This document shows, piece by piece, positions 15,253 to 26,100 of a stretch of 64,000 bases of DNA. The stretch's first letter is position 1. Every line of letters starts with the position of its first letter. Source of the stretch: Anarhynchus alexandrinus (Eukaryota > Chordata > Aves > Charadriiformes > Charadriidae). The stretch spans positions 6,699,882-6,763,881 of the forward strand of contig VUYV01000019.1 in NCBI GenBank assembly GCA_008711295.1. Direction: 5' to 3'. The notes beneath the pieces were generated by a model. That model had not been told where the DNA came from and searched no databases. It saw only the letters and a list, made by a program, of their open reading frames with translations. A program made the position numbers and the translations under genes.

Positions 15253-15285
15253 CTGCTGTACCATCCTGCTCCCTTTATTCTCCAT
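15253..15285 (-). CDS. RBFOX1: Candidate alternative first coding exon of RBFOX1 (MENKGSRMVQQ)
   Basis: On the minus strand an ATG at 15285 opens 11 codons, MENKGSRMVQQ, ending exactly at CAG|GTATTT. The phase is 0, as needed to join the GGT AAT CAG start of the common exon, giving MENKGSRMVQQ-GNQEA. I recall RBFOX2 having the N-terminus MEKKKMVTQ-GNQE, so the start, the MV, the final Q and the junction all correspond. An in-frame TGA at 15340-15342 lies upstream, and the ATG at 15285 is the first in-frame ATG after it. The second Met (15264) has A at -3 and G at +4, a better start context than the first (T at -3), so a shorter MVQQ start is possible. The donor GTATTT is moderate, not strong. 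The 5' end of the exon is not determined. It could be a true first exon, or an internal exon using a CAG acceptor near 15324 or 15571. RBFOX1 is known to use several alternative 5' exons; I have not verified this one against a transcript. Confidence 0.65.
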
Positions 15286-15342
15286 AAACTTAGCAGCTGC
15301 TCTAGTCCCAGGCCATACAGCATCTGCCCAAAGCAAGCATCA
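15286..15342 (-). other. RBFOX1: Probable 5' UTR part of the alternative RBFOX1 exon
   Basis: This is the stretch between the in-frame TGA and the candidate start codon. It holds two out-of-frame ATGs (at 15340 and 15323), which would be upstream ORFs if transcribed. A pyrimidine-poor CAG at 15324-15326 could act as an acceptor, but the tract before it (tgatgcttgctttgggcag) is weak, so I favour continuous exon. Confidence 0.4.
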
Positions 15343-15640
15343 ATTATGGATGAGGGCGTGTGAGCAATGTAATGTGTGCATGAGTGTGGATGATCGGGGT
15401 GTTGAAGGAGGGGGAGCTAATGCAAGGCTTACTGACCTCCCTCTCAACATCTGACTGCTCCCAAAACCTAATCCAGATGGGACTCTTTCAGTTTGCTGGG
15501 CCTCGCCCCATCAATCACAGCAGGCCACTCCTCTGTCTCCTGCTACTAGTTATAGAGTGCACCACTGAGCAGATGATTACACACAGAAGAAGAAAAAACA
15601 CAGCTTGACTACATTAATAGCTGTTTAAAAAACATTAGAA
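15343..15640 (-). promoter_or_regulatory. RBFOX1: Possible internal RBFOX1 promoter or upstream exon sequence
   Basis: This roughly 300 bp is richer in G and C than its surroundings and lies directly upstream of the alternative exon. On the minus strand it contains a TATA-like ctataacta near 15545-15553, a gattgatggggcgaggcc segment near 15490-15507 with a GC-box-like core, and a C-rich ctccccctcc near 15407-15416. There is also a pyrimidine-rich stretch ending in CAG near 15571 that could instead be a splice acceptor. These are weak individual signals. The call rests mainly on position. Confidence 0.3.
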
Positions 15641-17899
15641 ATGCTACTATCTAAGTTGCCGGAAGCTGAACATTTTTGTTTTAAAATTCAGACGGCTGTA
15701 TTCAAAGTTACAAAGCCCCCTAAATTTCAAGTGCTTTGGCTTTTCGATAGCTACGATGTACAGTAACACATGTGCATTTCTCTGTGATTAATTCATCCTA
15801 CATGTGGTAGAGTTAATACCAATAAGATTTCTATTTTAAAATTGCTGAACTCCACAAGTAAACCATCAATATTGAACTAGCCTGGTTTAGATTAAATGTA
15901 CTTTATCCTTCCACACAAATGAAATATTGTTTCCCTTTTTGTTTCATTTCATGACATCCCTCTTGCTTAGCAGGGGAAATATTTCAGAAATGCTTCCAAG
16001 GTTGCATTCTGTGAGGCACTTTAAGCAACTTAATGCTTCACTATTAAAGGAACTTTCCTTGATGCTGTGGAGGTAGTTTTAAAATGATTAAACTTCTAAT
16101 TAAATCACATAATAAAGAAAAAAAAACCTAAGAAGATATAGACAACTCCAAAGAATACAGATTTATTGCCACTCTGTCGTGGACTACCTACAGACACAAG
16201 AATTCACAAGCAGAGCAGACATTTAACATGGGAATTATTCTTAAAAACGTTCAAATTCTAAGGGGTGGGCAGAACAGCAGATAAACAGCCATCAATTAAT
16301 CGTTAAACTTCTATTCCAACTGAAATATATTGGATTTCTTTAAAGTGGCAGTGTAATTCTTCCAGATTTGTTGCTGGCACTCCCCTATTAATGATAATAA
16401 AAGCAGCCACTTCGAATTTTTCAGAAGGAATCAGACATCCAACCACACTGGACCAATAATCACAACTGACTGACTCTGCAAGCCTTCTCTGCTGTAGCTT
16501 AATTATCTGACCAGGCCACTTGACTCAGATCATTTGCTGCTGCAATCATACAAAATAAATTCTCCAGCCACCTCTCTTTTTTGGAAGGTTCAACACAGAG
16601 CCAAATTCAGATTTCATTTAAAAAACAGTCTCGTTCCGAAAGAAGGGTGTCCTCAAAAGTAAGAAAGTTAATGCAAAAGAATTTTTTTTCAGAGAGCATA
16701 GGGGGAAAAGGTAATACTAAGTAAGCAAAAGAGAATTTCTTTACTACCTTAGCAAGAAAGTACCCTTTCTTTTCTCCCATGACAGAGAAACACTTACTTT
16801 TGGTCCTTTTCACATATAACATACTATGTTCCAGGAAAAGTCTGTGCTCTTGCTACTGCTACGTATACATTTGAAACTGAAATGTTCATTTTTTGTCAGT
16901 GCCTGAAGTATGGAACAGACTAACTAATGAAACATCACAACACCCTACAAAGTAAGAAGGTTATATACGTTTACTTACATTTAACAGAAGGCAGCAAACA
17001 ACTTACCAAAAAGTAAATCCTAGTCTGAATTCCTGCCTGCACTCGAGTATTATGGATGTACAGATACATAGGAAGAAAGCATTCCCTCTGACACCTTCAT
17101 TCTTTCCAATTGTGACTGCTGAAACCTTCTACTACTTTTATGACATTGTGATTTATTACACTAGCTTTCCTTGTTCTACATGAAAATTCTTTCTCTTGCT
17201 ATTTTCAGTGGCCCAAATGGACACGATTCTGTCACATTGATTTGTTTTATTTCCACATTACCACCTAAATCTTAGTGTTTTTTTTTAACTTCAGTTTCCT
17301 GCCTGTTCCTCACTTTCTCCAACTCTGACTCGGGTATTTTATACAGGTCTTTTCAACTGCAGCTCAAACTTCTATTCAGTCAACCAATATTTTCCTTTTT
17401 TAAATACAGAGAAAGATTTTTACGTCACATTTTGAAAAGACAAATCTCCAAAATTGCCTGAAGACTCATATAGCAAGAGAATCTGGAGTATTCAGCAGGT
17501 GTATTATAATTCATTTTCACAATATGAATTGATTCTTAAAACATTTCAAAAGAAAGGCACAAAAGGAGCTTGTCCTTTCCCACAAGTCCATATAGGAAAG
17601 TACATCTAATCTTATTTTACGCCTTTACTGGACCATACTGAAGAATATGATGCAGCATCCTTGTACCAAAATAGAAGAAGAAAAAAAGAAAAAAGGATTG
17701 GATTGTCAACATATAAGGTGCATAAAAAGCTGCCCGGAGTGCTGGCCTCTAAAGAGAGTAGCAGTCAATATTTAGAAGTCTAACTGTCAGGCAGCAATAA
17801 GCGCCATCCCTTGGGTATCAAGACGAGGTCGAAAACTGTTGAACATACGCATAAAAGACTTGTATGAAGCGTCAGAATGCAAGTTCACACACAACAGCA
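15641..17899 (-). other. RBFOX1: RBFOX1 intron upstream of the alternative exon
   Basis: Unique sequence without recognised repeats. A purine run of about 20 nt occurs near 17675-17698. A stretch around 16450-16580 with mixed composition (taattatctgaccaggccac and similar) looks like possible conserved non-coding sequence, but I cannot test this. Confidence 0.45.
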
Positions 17900-18690
17900 A
17901 ATACAGGGAACAGGTACAGGGGTCTTGAGAAGCTAGAGGAATGGGCTGACAAGAACCTGATCAAAGTCCTGCTCTTGGGATGGAAAAACACCATGTGTTG
18001 GTGCAGGCTGTGGACTGACTGGCGAGGGAGCAGCTCTGCAGGAAAGGATGTGTGAGAATCCTGGTGAACAGTAAGTTAGGTACAGATCCTCTGTCTGCCT
18101 TTGAGGCAAAAAAGGTGAACTGCATAGTGGGCTGTCTTAGCAAAAGGATAGTCAGCAGGTGGAGGAAAGGATCATTCCTCCCTGCACAGCACTTGCGGGA
18201 CAGCATCTGGAACACTGTGTCCAGTCTGGAGTCCCCCAGGACAGGAGATATATTTGCAAACTGGAGGGTCCAGTGTTGGGTTGCTGAGACGGCTGGAGCA
18301 CACGACACACAGAAGAGGCTGAGGGAGCTGGTTTAGCCTGCACAAGAGAATGCTAACAGACAACTTAATTGCATCTTCTCCAACTTATTGGATGGTTACA
18401 GAGACAGAACCAGACCTTTCTCAGAGGTACAGAGTGAAATAACAAGAAGCAACAGTCAAAAGTTGCAGAAAGCTAAATTCTGATTGGCTATAAAGAATAA
18501 AATAACGAACACGAGTGAAGTTAAGCACAGGAACATGCTGCTCTGAGAGGGTGTGGCACCTTGGAGACTTTCAAAAGGGACAAGCCCTGACCAACCTGAC
18601 CTGTGTAGTTACCCCTGATTTAAAAAGAATGTTGGGATTGGATGGCCTTTTAAGTTCCCTTCCAACCTAAATTATTTTATGATTCCATGT
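17900..18690 (+). mobile_element. CR1 LINE, 5'-truncated, 3' end intact
   Basis: The sequence collinear with the last 0.8 kb of avian CR1 runs in the plus direction. It covers the ORF2 C-terminal coding region (cttgagaagctagaggaatgggctgacaag; 'agtgggctgtcttagcaaaagg'; 'ctgagggagctgg') and then the 3' UTR (gggattggatggccttttaa, 'cttccaacctaaatta', ttatgattcc). Several parts are missing, including most of the segment after the GLEHLS-like region, and the reading frame is broken. Open frames on the opposite strand at 17961-18308 are antisense shadows of this element. Confidence 0.85.
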
Positions 18691-19190
18691 GGTTTCAACA
18701 GTAGCAGAACAGCTTCAAAATGGACTTTATACTTTTATCCTATTTGATGACTTTCCTCATAAAGGACTTACTGACAAGGAAGAAACTAGCTACAACTTCT
18801 AGTCTGCTTTCTCTCCTCAAGAAATGGTATCTCAATTCTTTGAGATGGATTTGCAATGCTTTCTTAGAAAGATATATTTGTTTAATCCACAGCCAGAGCA
18901 GTATGAAAGCGGCAATCACTATAGTGCATGCCAGACAAGAATAGTTTCCACAAACAATGCAAATTAATATTGCGAACTATGACATGCCTTATTTTCTGCC
19001 CAATGTCACCATTTTCATCTTAGGTAGAAGAACACTGCCTTGACATCTACATGTCCCTAGAAAGGAGTATTTTTCTCTGCCTTCTGCATCACCTCTAAGA
19101 TAATTACTAAAGGCATGTAAGCTTTCTAATTTTATCTGCAATTTTTCCACCAAAATGAAATTTTATTCTATTTCATATATTAATTTATTG
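18691..19190 (-). other. Unique intronic spacer between two CR1 copies
   Basis: AT-rich sequence with no recognisable repeat or exon. It separates two CR1 insertions that both face the plus direction at their 3' ends. Confidence 0.4.
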
Positions 19191-19305
19191 AAAGGCTGAA
19201 CAACCCCAACTCTCTCAGCCTGTCTGCACAGGAGTGGTGCTCCAGCCATCTCCGTGGCCTCCTCTGGACTCGCTCCAACAGGCCCATGTCCTTCTTGTGC
19301 CGGTT
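19191..19305 (-). mobile_element. Inverted 5' segment of a CR1 insertion
   Basis: The plus strand here reads the complement of CR1: ggctgaacaaccccaactct, then cagcctgtctgcacaggagt, 'ggtgctccagcc', and 'ctccaacaggcccatgtcct'. It abuts, without visible spacer, a sense CR1 segment beginning at about 19306. The overlap between the two halves gives a 30-nt perfect inverted repeat (19194-19223 with 19358-19387). Confidence 0.8.
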
Positions 19306-19748
19306 CAGAGGAGGGCCACGAAGATGATCCGAGGGCTGGAGCACCTCTCCTAGGAAAACAGGCTGAGAGAGTTGGGGTTGTTCAGCCTGGAGAAGAGAAG
19401 GCTCCGGGGAGACCTTACAGCAGCCTTCCAGAACTTAAGGGGGCCTACAAGAAAGCCGGAGAGGGACTTTTTACAGGGCATGTAGTGATAGGATGGGGGG
19501 TAATGGCTTTAAACTAAAAGAGGGGAGATTTAGATTAGATATTAGGAAGAAATTTTTCACTGTGAGGGTGGTGAGACACTGGAACAAGTTGCCCAGAGAA
19601 TTTGTGGAGACCCATCCCTGGAGGTGTTCAACACCAGGGTGGATGGGGTTTTGAGCAACCTGGTCTGGTAGAAGGTGTCCCTGCCCACGGCAGGGGGGTT
19701 GGAACTAGATGATCTTTAAGGTGTCTTCCAACCCAAACCATTCTATGA
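19306..19748 (+). mobile_element. CR1 LINE 3' segment (sense)
   Basis: From 'agaggagggccacgaagatgatc' the plus strand follows CR1 ORF2's C-terminus ('ggagcacctctcctaggaaa', 'ctgagagagttggggttgtt', cagcctggagaagagaaggc, 'ttaaactaaaagaggggag', attaggaagaaatttttcac, 'cactggaacaagttgcccag') to the 3' end (gggttggaactagatgatct, 'cttccaacccaaaccattcta'). One frame stays open over 19254-19517, but there is no intact ORF. Low divergence from the avian CR1 pattern makes this the youngest copy in the window. Confidence 0.93.
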
Positions 19749-21789
19749 AAATCACTGCCACCTCCCAAAGTTGAATTGTAGTGAAGCTAATATATCAATT
19801 TTCTTATTTTCCAGAATCTAAGAAAGTGGTTAAAAAAGCCAATTTTTTTTTTTCACTCCAATAGTGATTGAAGATATGGTATTTTTAAAGCTGGATCAGT
19901 TCCAAAATCAGTTCACAAGCAATTGTGACAAGAGAAGTGAGAGGTTAATGCACTGAAGAAATAATCAATGGGAGTTGCAGAGAGAGGACAGAGCAGCAGA
20001 CATACATTGTGCTATATTGACATAAAAGATTTTGTCCTGATAAACCGTTTCTTAATAATCTTAAGTCTTCAATTTGCAAGAACGAAGGCAACATAGACCA
20101 AGTGGTAAATTACAGTCCTTTACAGGAAACAGTAAAAACATCAATCTGTTCTTATAATCTAGCTAACACAGATCTCAGAGCTACCACAACTCAAGCTGTG
20201 CATTGGGCCTTCTTTTGTAGCTACAGACAAAATATTATTCATAGCTCAAGCAGTGGAAGCAACAGAGATGTGTTGGCAAAACTATTTTACTGGGGTGTAT
20301 TAGTGCTTCTGAGAAGACAGATATACTAGCCCAGGTGACAAACCATGCTTATGAAGCAAGACTATGTTTGGCACAACCCTGCATCATGCTTTGTAAGCCT
20401 TTCTTCCACACTCTGCTGAGACTATTCCTACCGTGTAACTTACACACAAGCATAAGTATTTACAGAATTTGAGTCAAAAAATTTCTCTAAGTGCCACCTT
20501 ATTGGTGAAAGATTGAACATGGCAAATGATTAGAGTCTGCAGAGAGGAACTCAACAACAATCAAATCCAGTTGCAGGTGTATGGTTTTCGACAGCTAGAC
20601 AATTTCTAGAAATCTGAGAAATTCTTGTAACATAACTAAAATAATACATTTAAAATTTGTTGTAAGTAGAATTCAACATCTGAATTGCAATTCACTCCAA
20701 AAAACCCTAGCTGAATTTCTCAGGAGATTGGGATTGGATACAGCTGTGTTTTTTAAAAGTGTCTAAATCAGACAATTTAATTGAGCTGAGCTTAATAGTT
20801 ACATAAAGTTATTCCCAATTTACAGATGCTGCCTCATCCAGAGTATATCAAATGAACTGCTTTTTCAGTTGGTTTCCTAACAGACATACCACTGTTCACT
20901 GTAGAAAGTGGTGAACCTACAGTCACGTGCAGAGACAACATGTTTGAAGGTCATTTGTTCTGGAGAAACCATATCATAGTTTCATGTGTACCTAATTAGT
21001 TATTTTTCATGCACAAACAAATGATTTTCTATTAAAAAAAACCACTAGGCAGTATGAGTGATGTGTGTCACAAGTATTACACCCAGAGAACCAAGAAAAC
21101 AGAACTGTATGCAGGCACAGTGTTTTCACTGTTCAGCCTAGCAGACTTTTGTCTGCTTCACAAAACCACCACTGAAGTTACTGCATCAAAATGCAGCTTG
21201 CCCAGAGTATTCAGATTTGTAGTAAAACAAGGCTACAGGGACAGAGCGAGCAACGTTACACAACACGACTGAAGGGCAGCAGCAGTTATTTGAGTGCAAA
21301 CTGGCATGCCATCTCTTTGAACTGGACACTTTGAACGACCTCCTTTAACCAGGGACACAATCTTTCCCTGATGGGCTGTGATTTAGCCTCAGAAAAGAAA
21401 GGGGACATTTCTCTTCGTAATCCCTCATGCTGAATCATTTTTTAAGGCAGTACCACAAAAATCACAGTTAATCCACTACATGTGGAACGGGTCCAAGTTT
21501 CAGTATCAGAAGTGGGAGGATCATTACTTGACTACTGAAATAAAACGAACAGAGTCACCCAGTGAGGGAAAGGAGAATGTAGTGCCATAAACTGCCTGAC
21601 GCAGCAAAGCTGACTGAAGCGCGTACCTCCTTAGCTATGCGTCTGCACACAGAGCTGCTTTCCAATCTAGTTCACTAATGATTACTGTAAAATTGTCCCA
21701 AATGAACTAGTGGGCATTGTTTTGTTTTATTTGTTTAAACCGGGTAAATTTAAGAGTTCAATTTCTGTGGGAAGCTCCATAAAGACAAT
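19749..21789 (-). other. RBFOX1: Unique RBFOX1 intronic sequence
   Basis: Between the young CR1 and the older CR1 fragment I see no recognisable repeat, exon or RNA gene, only short overlapping open frames on both strands. Confidence 0.4.
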
Positions 21790-23190
21790 GACATGATTGA
21801 GTTCGGGAATTTGGAGGAAGACGGGGAAGATAAACGGCAGTTAGAAAATGGTGCTTCAGGAAAAGAGACTTCAGCTTATCCAGGGAATTGTTAGGAACCC
21901 CTGGGGTTCACCCACGAGAAGAAACAGTCCAAGGCAGCTGCCTGACTGATTGAGCGATTGATTAAGAGAACTTCAGCATGTAGGAACAAACCATCCATTA
22001 AGAAGGAAGAGACTTAGCAGAAGGCCCACATGGCTAAGCAGAAAGTTTCTCAGTGAAGAAAGACACAAAAAGGCAGCATACAAGCAATGGAATCAAGGCT
22101 TAGCAACAAAAGAGGAGTATAAAAGTATTGCTCAGGTACTTGAGGACAAAATCTGGAAGGCTTTTTGTCCAGCCTAGCTGGAACTAAGACTAGTGAAAAC
22201 ATTAAGGGTGACAGGAAAGGATTTGACATACCGGGTCTGCTTGTTGCAAAAGAAAGTTCACAGAAAATGTTGAAGCAGGGAGGAGACAACCTTGTCATGA
22301 AAAAGTCATCATAATATAATGAAGTACTTCATGTCTGTTTTGTTTCATGTAAAGTCTGATCCTAAATCATTGCACCCAAATCATGGACAGCATGGGTAGC
22401 GAAGGAGAGGGACAATGAACAGTGGAGATGCAACAAGTTAGGGAGTACTTAGCAAAGCTGGATGTATTTACAGATTCGAAGCCTTAAGGCATTCAACAGA
22501 AGGTGCCAAAGGAGTAGATCACAGTGATCATGGGCCAATGCCTAACTGTGAAAAATTATAGTCATAATGAAAGTCCCAGAAGACTCAAAAAGCTAACATT
22601 ACTCCTGTCTTTTAAAAAGGCAAGGGGGACGATTCAGGGAACTACTGACCACCCAACCTCATTTCAGGCCCTGGTAAGATCATATTGCACATCTTTTTGG
22701 AATCCATTTCCAAGGACGCAAAGGAGACTTAGGTAATTTGAAGTTGTCAGCATAGATTTTTTTTTTCAAAAAACAAAAGCGACTGGCTACATTGACAAAG
22801 TTAGAGCACCAGATACAATCTACCTTGACTTCAATAGAGATTTAATGCTGTCTCCCATAGCACTCCCAGTTGAGAGCCTAGGAAAGAATGGCTGGACTGT
22901 CAAATGGGTGGAAAATTTGCTGGACTGTCAGGATCTAAGATCAACGGCTTAACGTCTAAGTCATGACCAGTAGTAAGTTGAATATCTTAGGGTCAATACT
23001 GGGTCTCACAATGTTCAACGACTTGGAGAATGACAAGGAGTACATCCTCAGCAAATTTGCAGATAACACTAAACTATGGAGCCTCAATCCAGGGACACCT
23101 TGATAAACCTGAGGACTGGGGAATCAGAATCCTTTTGTAGTTCAACACAGAAAAGTGCAAAGTTCTGCACCGTGGGCATCACAGAATAAC
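21790..23190 (+). mobile_element. Older CR1 LINE, ORF2 internal fragment (reverse transcriptase)
   Basis: The plus strand follows CR1 ORF2 from the segment after the endonuclease ('gaaagacacaaaaaggcagcatac', 'gcaacaagttagggagtact', 'ccagaagactcaaaaagcta') into the reverse transcriptase. Around 22821-22860 cttgacttcaatagagattt gives LDFNRDL followed by a VSH-like end, the palm motif region. At 23050-23070 'agcaaatttgcagataacac' is the FADDT-like catalytic region, though read here as FADNT with one Asp lost, and 23150 'aagtgcaaagttctgcaccg' is the KCKVLH-like end. It has multiple stops and frameshifts, is truncated at both ends, and is inactive. The left limit is uncertain by about 100 nt. Confidence 0.75.
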
Positions 23191-26100
23191 AGTTTGAGGA
23201 AATGAAGTTCATTGCACATTCACTGAACCCCTTTCAGTTTTAGTCTGTATATAATAAAGGTATTAAAGCACAGGAACGCAATCTATATTAAATAGTAAGT
23301 GCCTTGTTATTTGCCCTTAGAAGCAGATTGTTCAGAGACTACAGATCTTCTAAATTGCAAATGAAATTCTATAATTTCCTTTTAGTTTACTTCCATTAAA
23401 AAAAACCCAACTCATCTGTGTATTGTTCATGGAGATCGCACGCAATACCATCCAAATGTGTGTGGAAACTGCATATATTCTGCATTTCACCTGTAACTTT
23501 TGAGCAGGCAGAATTTTTGGTTTTAAATGTCCGACCCCAGTATTTTGAAAAATTTGGCAGAATATTAATGAATTCAGTACATCCACAATTCATACTTATC
23601 AGTTCCAAGAGACAAGAACTGTGATCTTCAAGCCCATAAACTTCTGATTAAAATGAAGTTATTTCAACGGAGCTGAATATAGTTTTATAATTAAGAAATT
23701 CACCATTCTTCTGTTTCTCTCCTTTAAATTTTCAGAAAAACTAAAAATATAAAGCAACTAGAAATTAACTGTATTACCACAGAGAATGCCTACTTCTCAT
23801 CTCTGTTTTAACTTTAAAGTTTCCATCATTTTGTTATTTCTGATGGAACATAGATGACCTGAGCTGCAACAACCAACTAACACAGCAATGCCATCTTGTT
23901 TAATACCAGTTAAAGCAGCATTCATATTTTGGCACTGAAATGAAATGATGGAACATGATCTCTGATGTTACTTACTTCTAAGATTAAAAGGACTAACAAA
24001 ATATCATTGGGCACAAGGAACACAGATTAGCTTCCTGCCCACCTACACTTTGCTATGCTTGTTTACCACTGAGATCATTTGTGTACTTCAGTTAATGCTT
24101 ACGTTAAGATGCTGTTATAGCATTAACAAGTACCTGTTTACTCCAATGTTTGTCATTAGCAAACTAAGACACAATACTGAAGAAAGGTAAAGCTGTTCTC
24201 ACCGATGAGATAAAAATGGCAATAAGATTAGCATATGGAATGCAAAATATATTTCTAAACACTGCAGAATGGCACAACTGGCTGAAAATAAATAAAAACC
24301 TATATTAACAGAGAGCTATAATGAATCTGCAGTTATGAAGAGAACGCACAAAATCCTTTAATGGTTCCTAAAGCATTGGAAAGACTTTCACTGACTATAC
24401 TGATTGGTAAAGCTTCTGTTATTATGGAAGGAATGGCCAATTTATCTTTGTATTTTAATTTCCCCATCTCAAATCTGCAGAACTATGTTGCTTCTCCCTG
24501 CATATCTTTCCTAGAGATTTATTATTTTTTTTACTAGCCCTTCTTCACAAGACTGAACATATACATATGGTAGTAAATCTTGCTATAAATCTGGCCTCTG
24601 CCATATGCCACAGGTGCTTAACCCTGGTAAGCTTAAAAACCATTGCTTTGAACAATCCATTATTTTAAAATAATATAGATTGTAGGACTGGGTACAAATG
24701 ATCTTTCTCAGTTTACAGTTTTATTTTGTGCCTTTGTGTGTAAGGAGGGGAGGGCTGGTGGAAGGAAGGGTATTTCCAAACCTGAAACAGCTTCGAGAAA
24801 AACTCTGGCATATTAACCAGAAGCATACGGCTGATTTACAGCAACCCCATCCAAGAGCATTTGTGTTTATACAGTGCAGCAGCATGTATAACAGCCACAG
24901 CATCCACACTCTAGAATTAGTGAAAACAAGCATCTACATAGACAAATTTGGGAGAGAAGAGTCATACCCTGAAAACTGCTTTTAATCCACGTGAAGTGAA
25001 CTGGCTGTCTTTTACAGTAGGAACACTGGATTAAATAAGATAAGGAAAAATACTGAAACAGTTCAGTATTTGCTGAGTGCACACCTAGTGAGATGAAGAA
25101 CACAGCAAATGTGTTAGCATTCTATCTGCAAAAGAAATTCAGAGTAGATATTGCTACACAGAAATTGATAGCTAGTAGGTATTCAATCAGAAAAGTGGTT
25201 TTTCTTTTAAATATTACCATCACATGGTATAGTACATCACTTGTGTCAAGTTAAATTTAATCATATCAGCATACTTAGAGGGAAAAAACCTGAATACCTA
25301 CTTATATACCCATGCCAAGAGGGATTATATGAGACTTTACAAAGCCTTTTCCTTTTATTTAATATTCTAGTATGTGTATAGAACAATTTTGATATGTATT
25401 ATACCCTCAAACTAATCTATTCCATTGTCTTTTTAATGCACAGCCAGTATGCCTGAACTCATAGTTACAGTAGAATATGTACTGTCAATTACTTATGTTC
25501 TTCTGAAGTCTGCCTATGTAAAAGGAAAGACATTTTCCTTGAAGCAGCAATAGGTATAATGAGAGTGTTGCTAATTTTCTTGAGAGTAAAGCAACATCAT
25601 CTGCTTTCTACCAGTTAAGAGGACATTTGAAAAGGAACGATAATTTATGAGCTCACTAATGCCTACTGATTTTTGTCAGACTTAATAGAATCAGGTATGT
25701 GCAGGACTGTGCTTCAGAAAAGGTGTTCGAGCAATGCAACACAGAAACTTGATAGGCTTTTACTGAAATGTGCTTTTTCTACGTATGTTTAATGGCTTAT
25801 CTGAACAACAATGAAAAAAGATCACTATATAATCCATCAGAAATAAACCACTTTTCAGCTGCCAGAGACTAAATAAAACAACAAAAATGTAGGAACATGA
25901 ATTTTATTCTGGGAAAGTAACCAAAACCGTTAAGTGGCACATATGTCAAGCATGCACTTTGGCAGACTCAATCCACCTCAGAAGACATAAAGATTGTATG
26001 AATAGAATTGAGGCTCAAAATAGGGACCTAAAAGGCAGAAGTCTACCTCTACAAATGTACTGAGTTTATTTTGCCAAGCTTTTTAGTGAATGTTCCTCTC

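Noticed and set aside
17961..18363. Several minus-strand open frames of 63-115 codons
   Set aside because: They are antisense readings of the CR1 element at 17900-18690.
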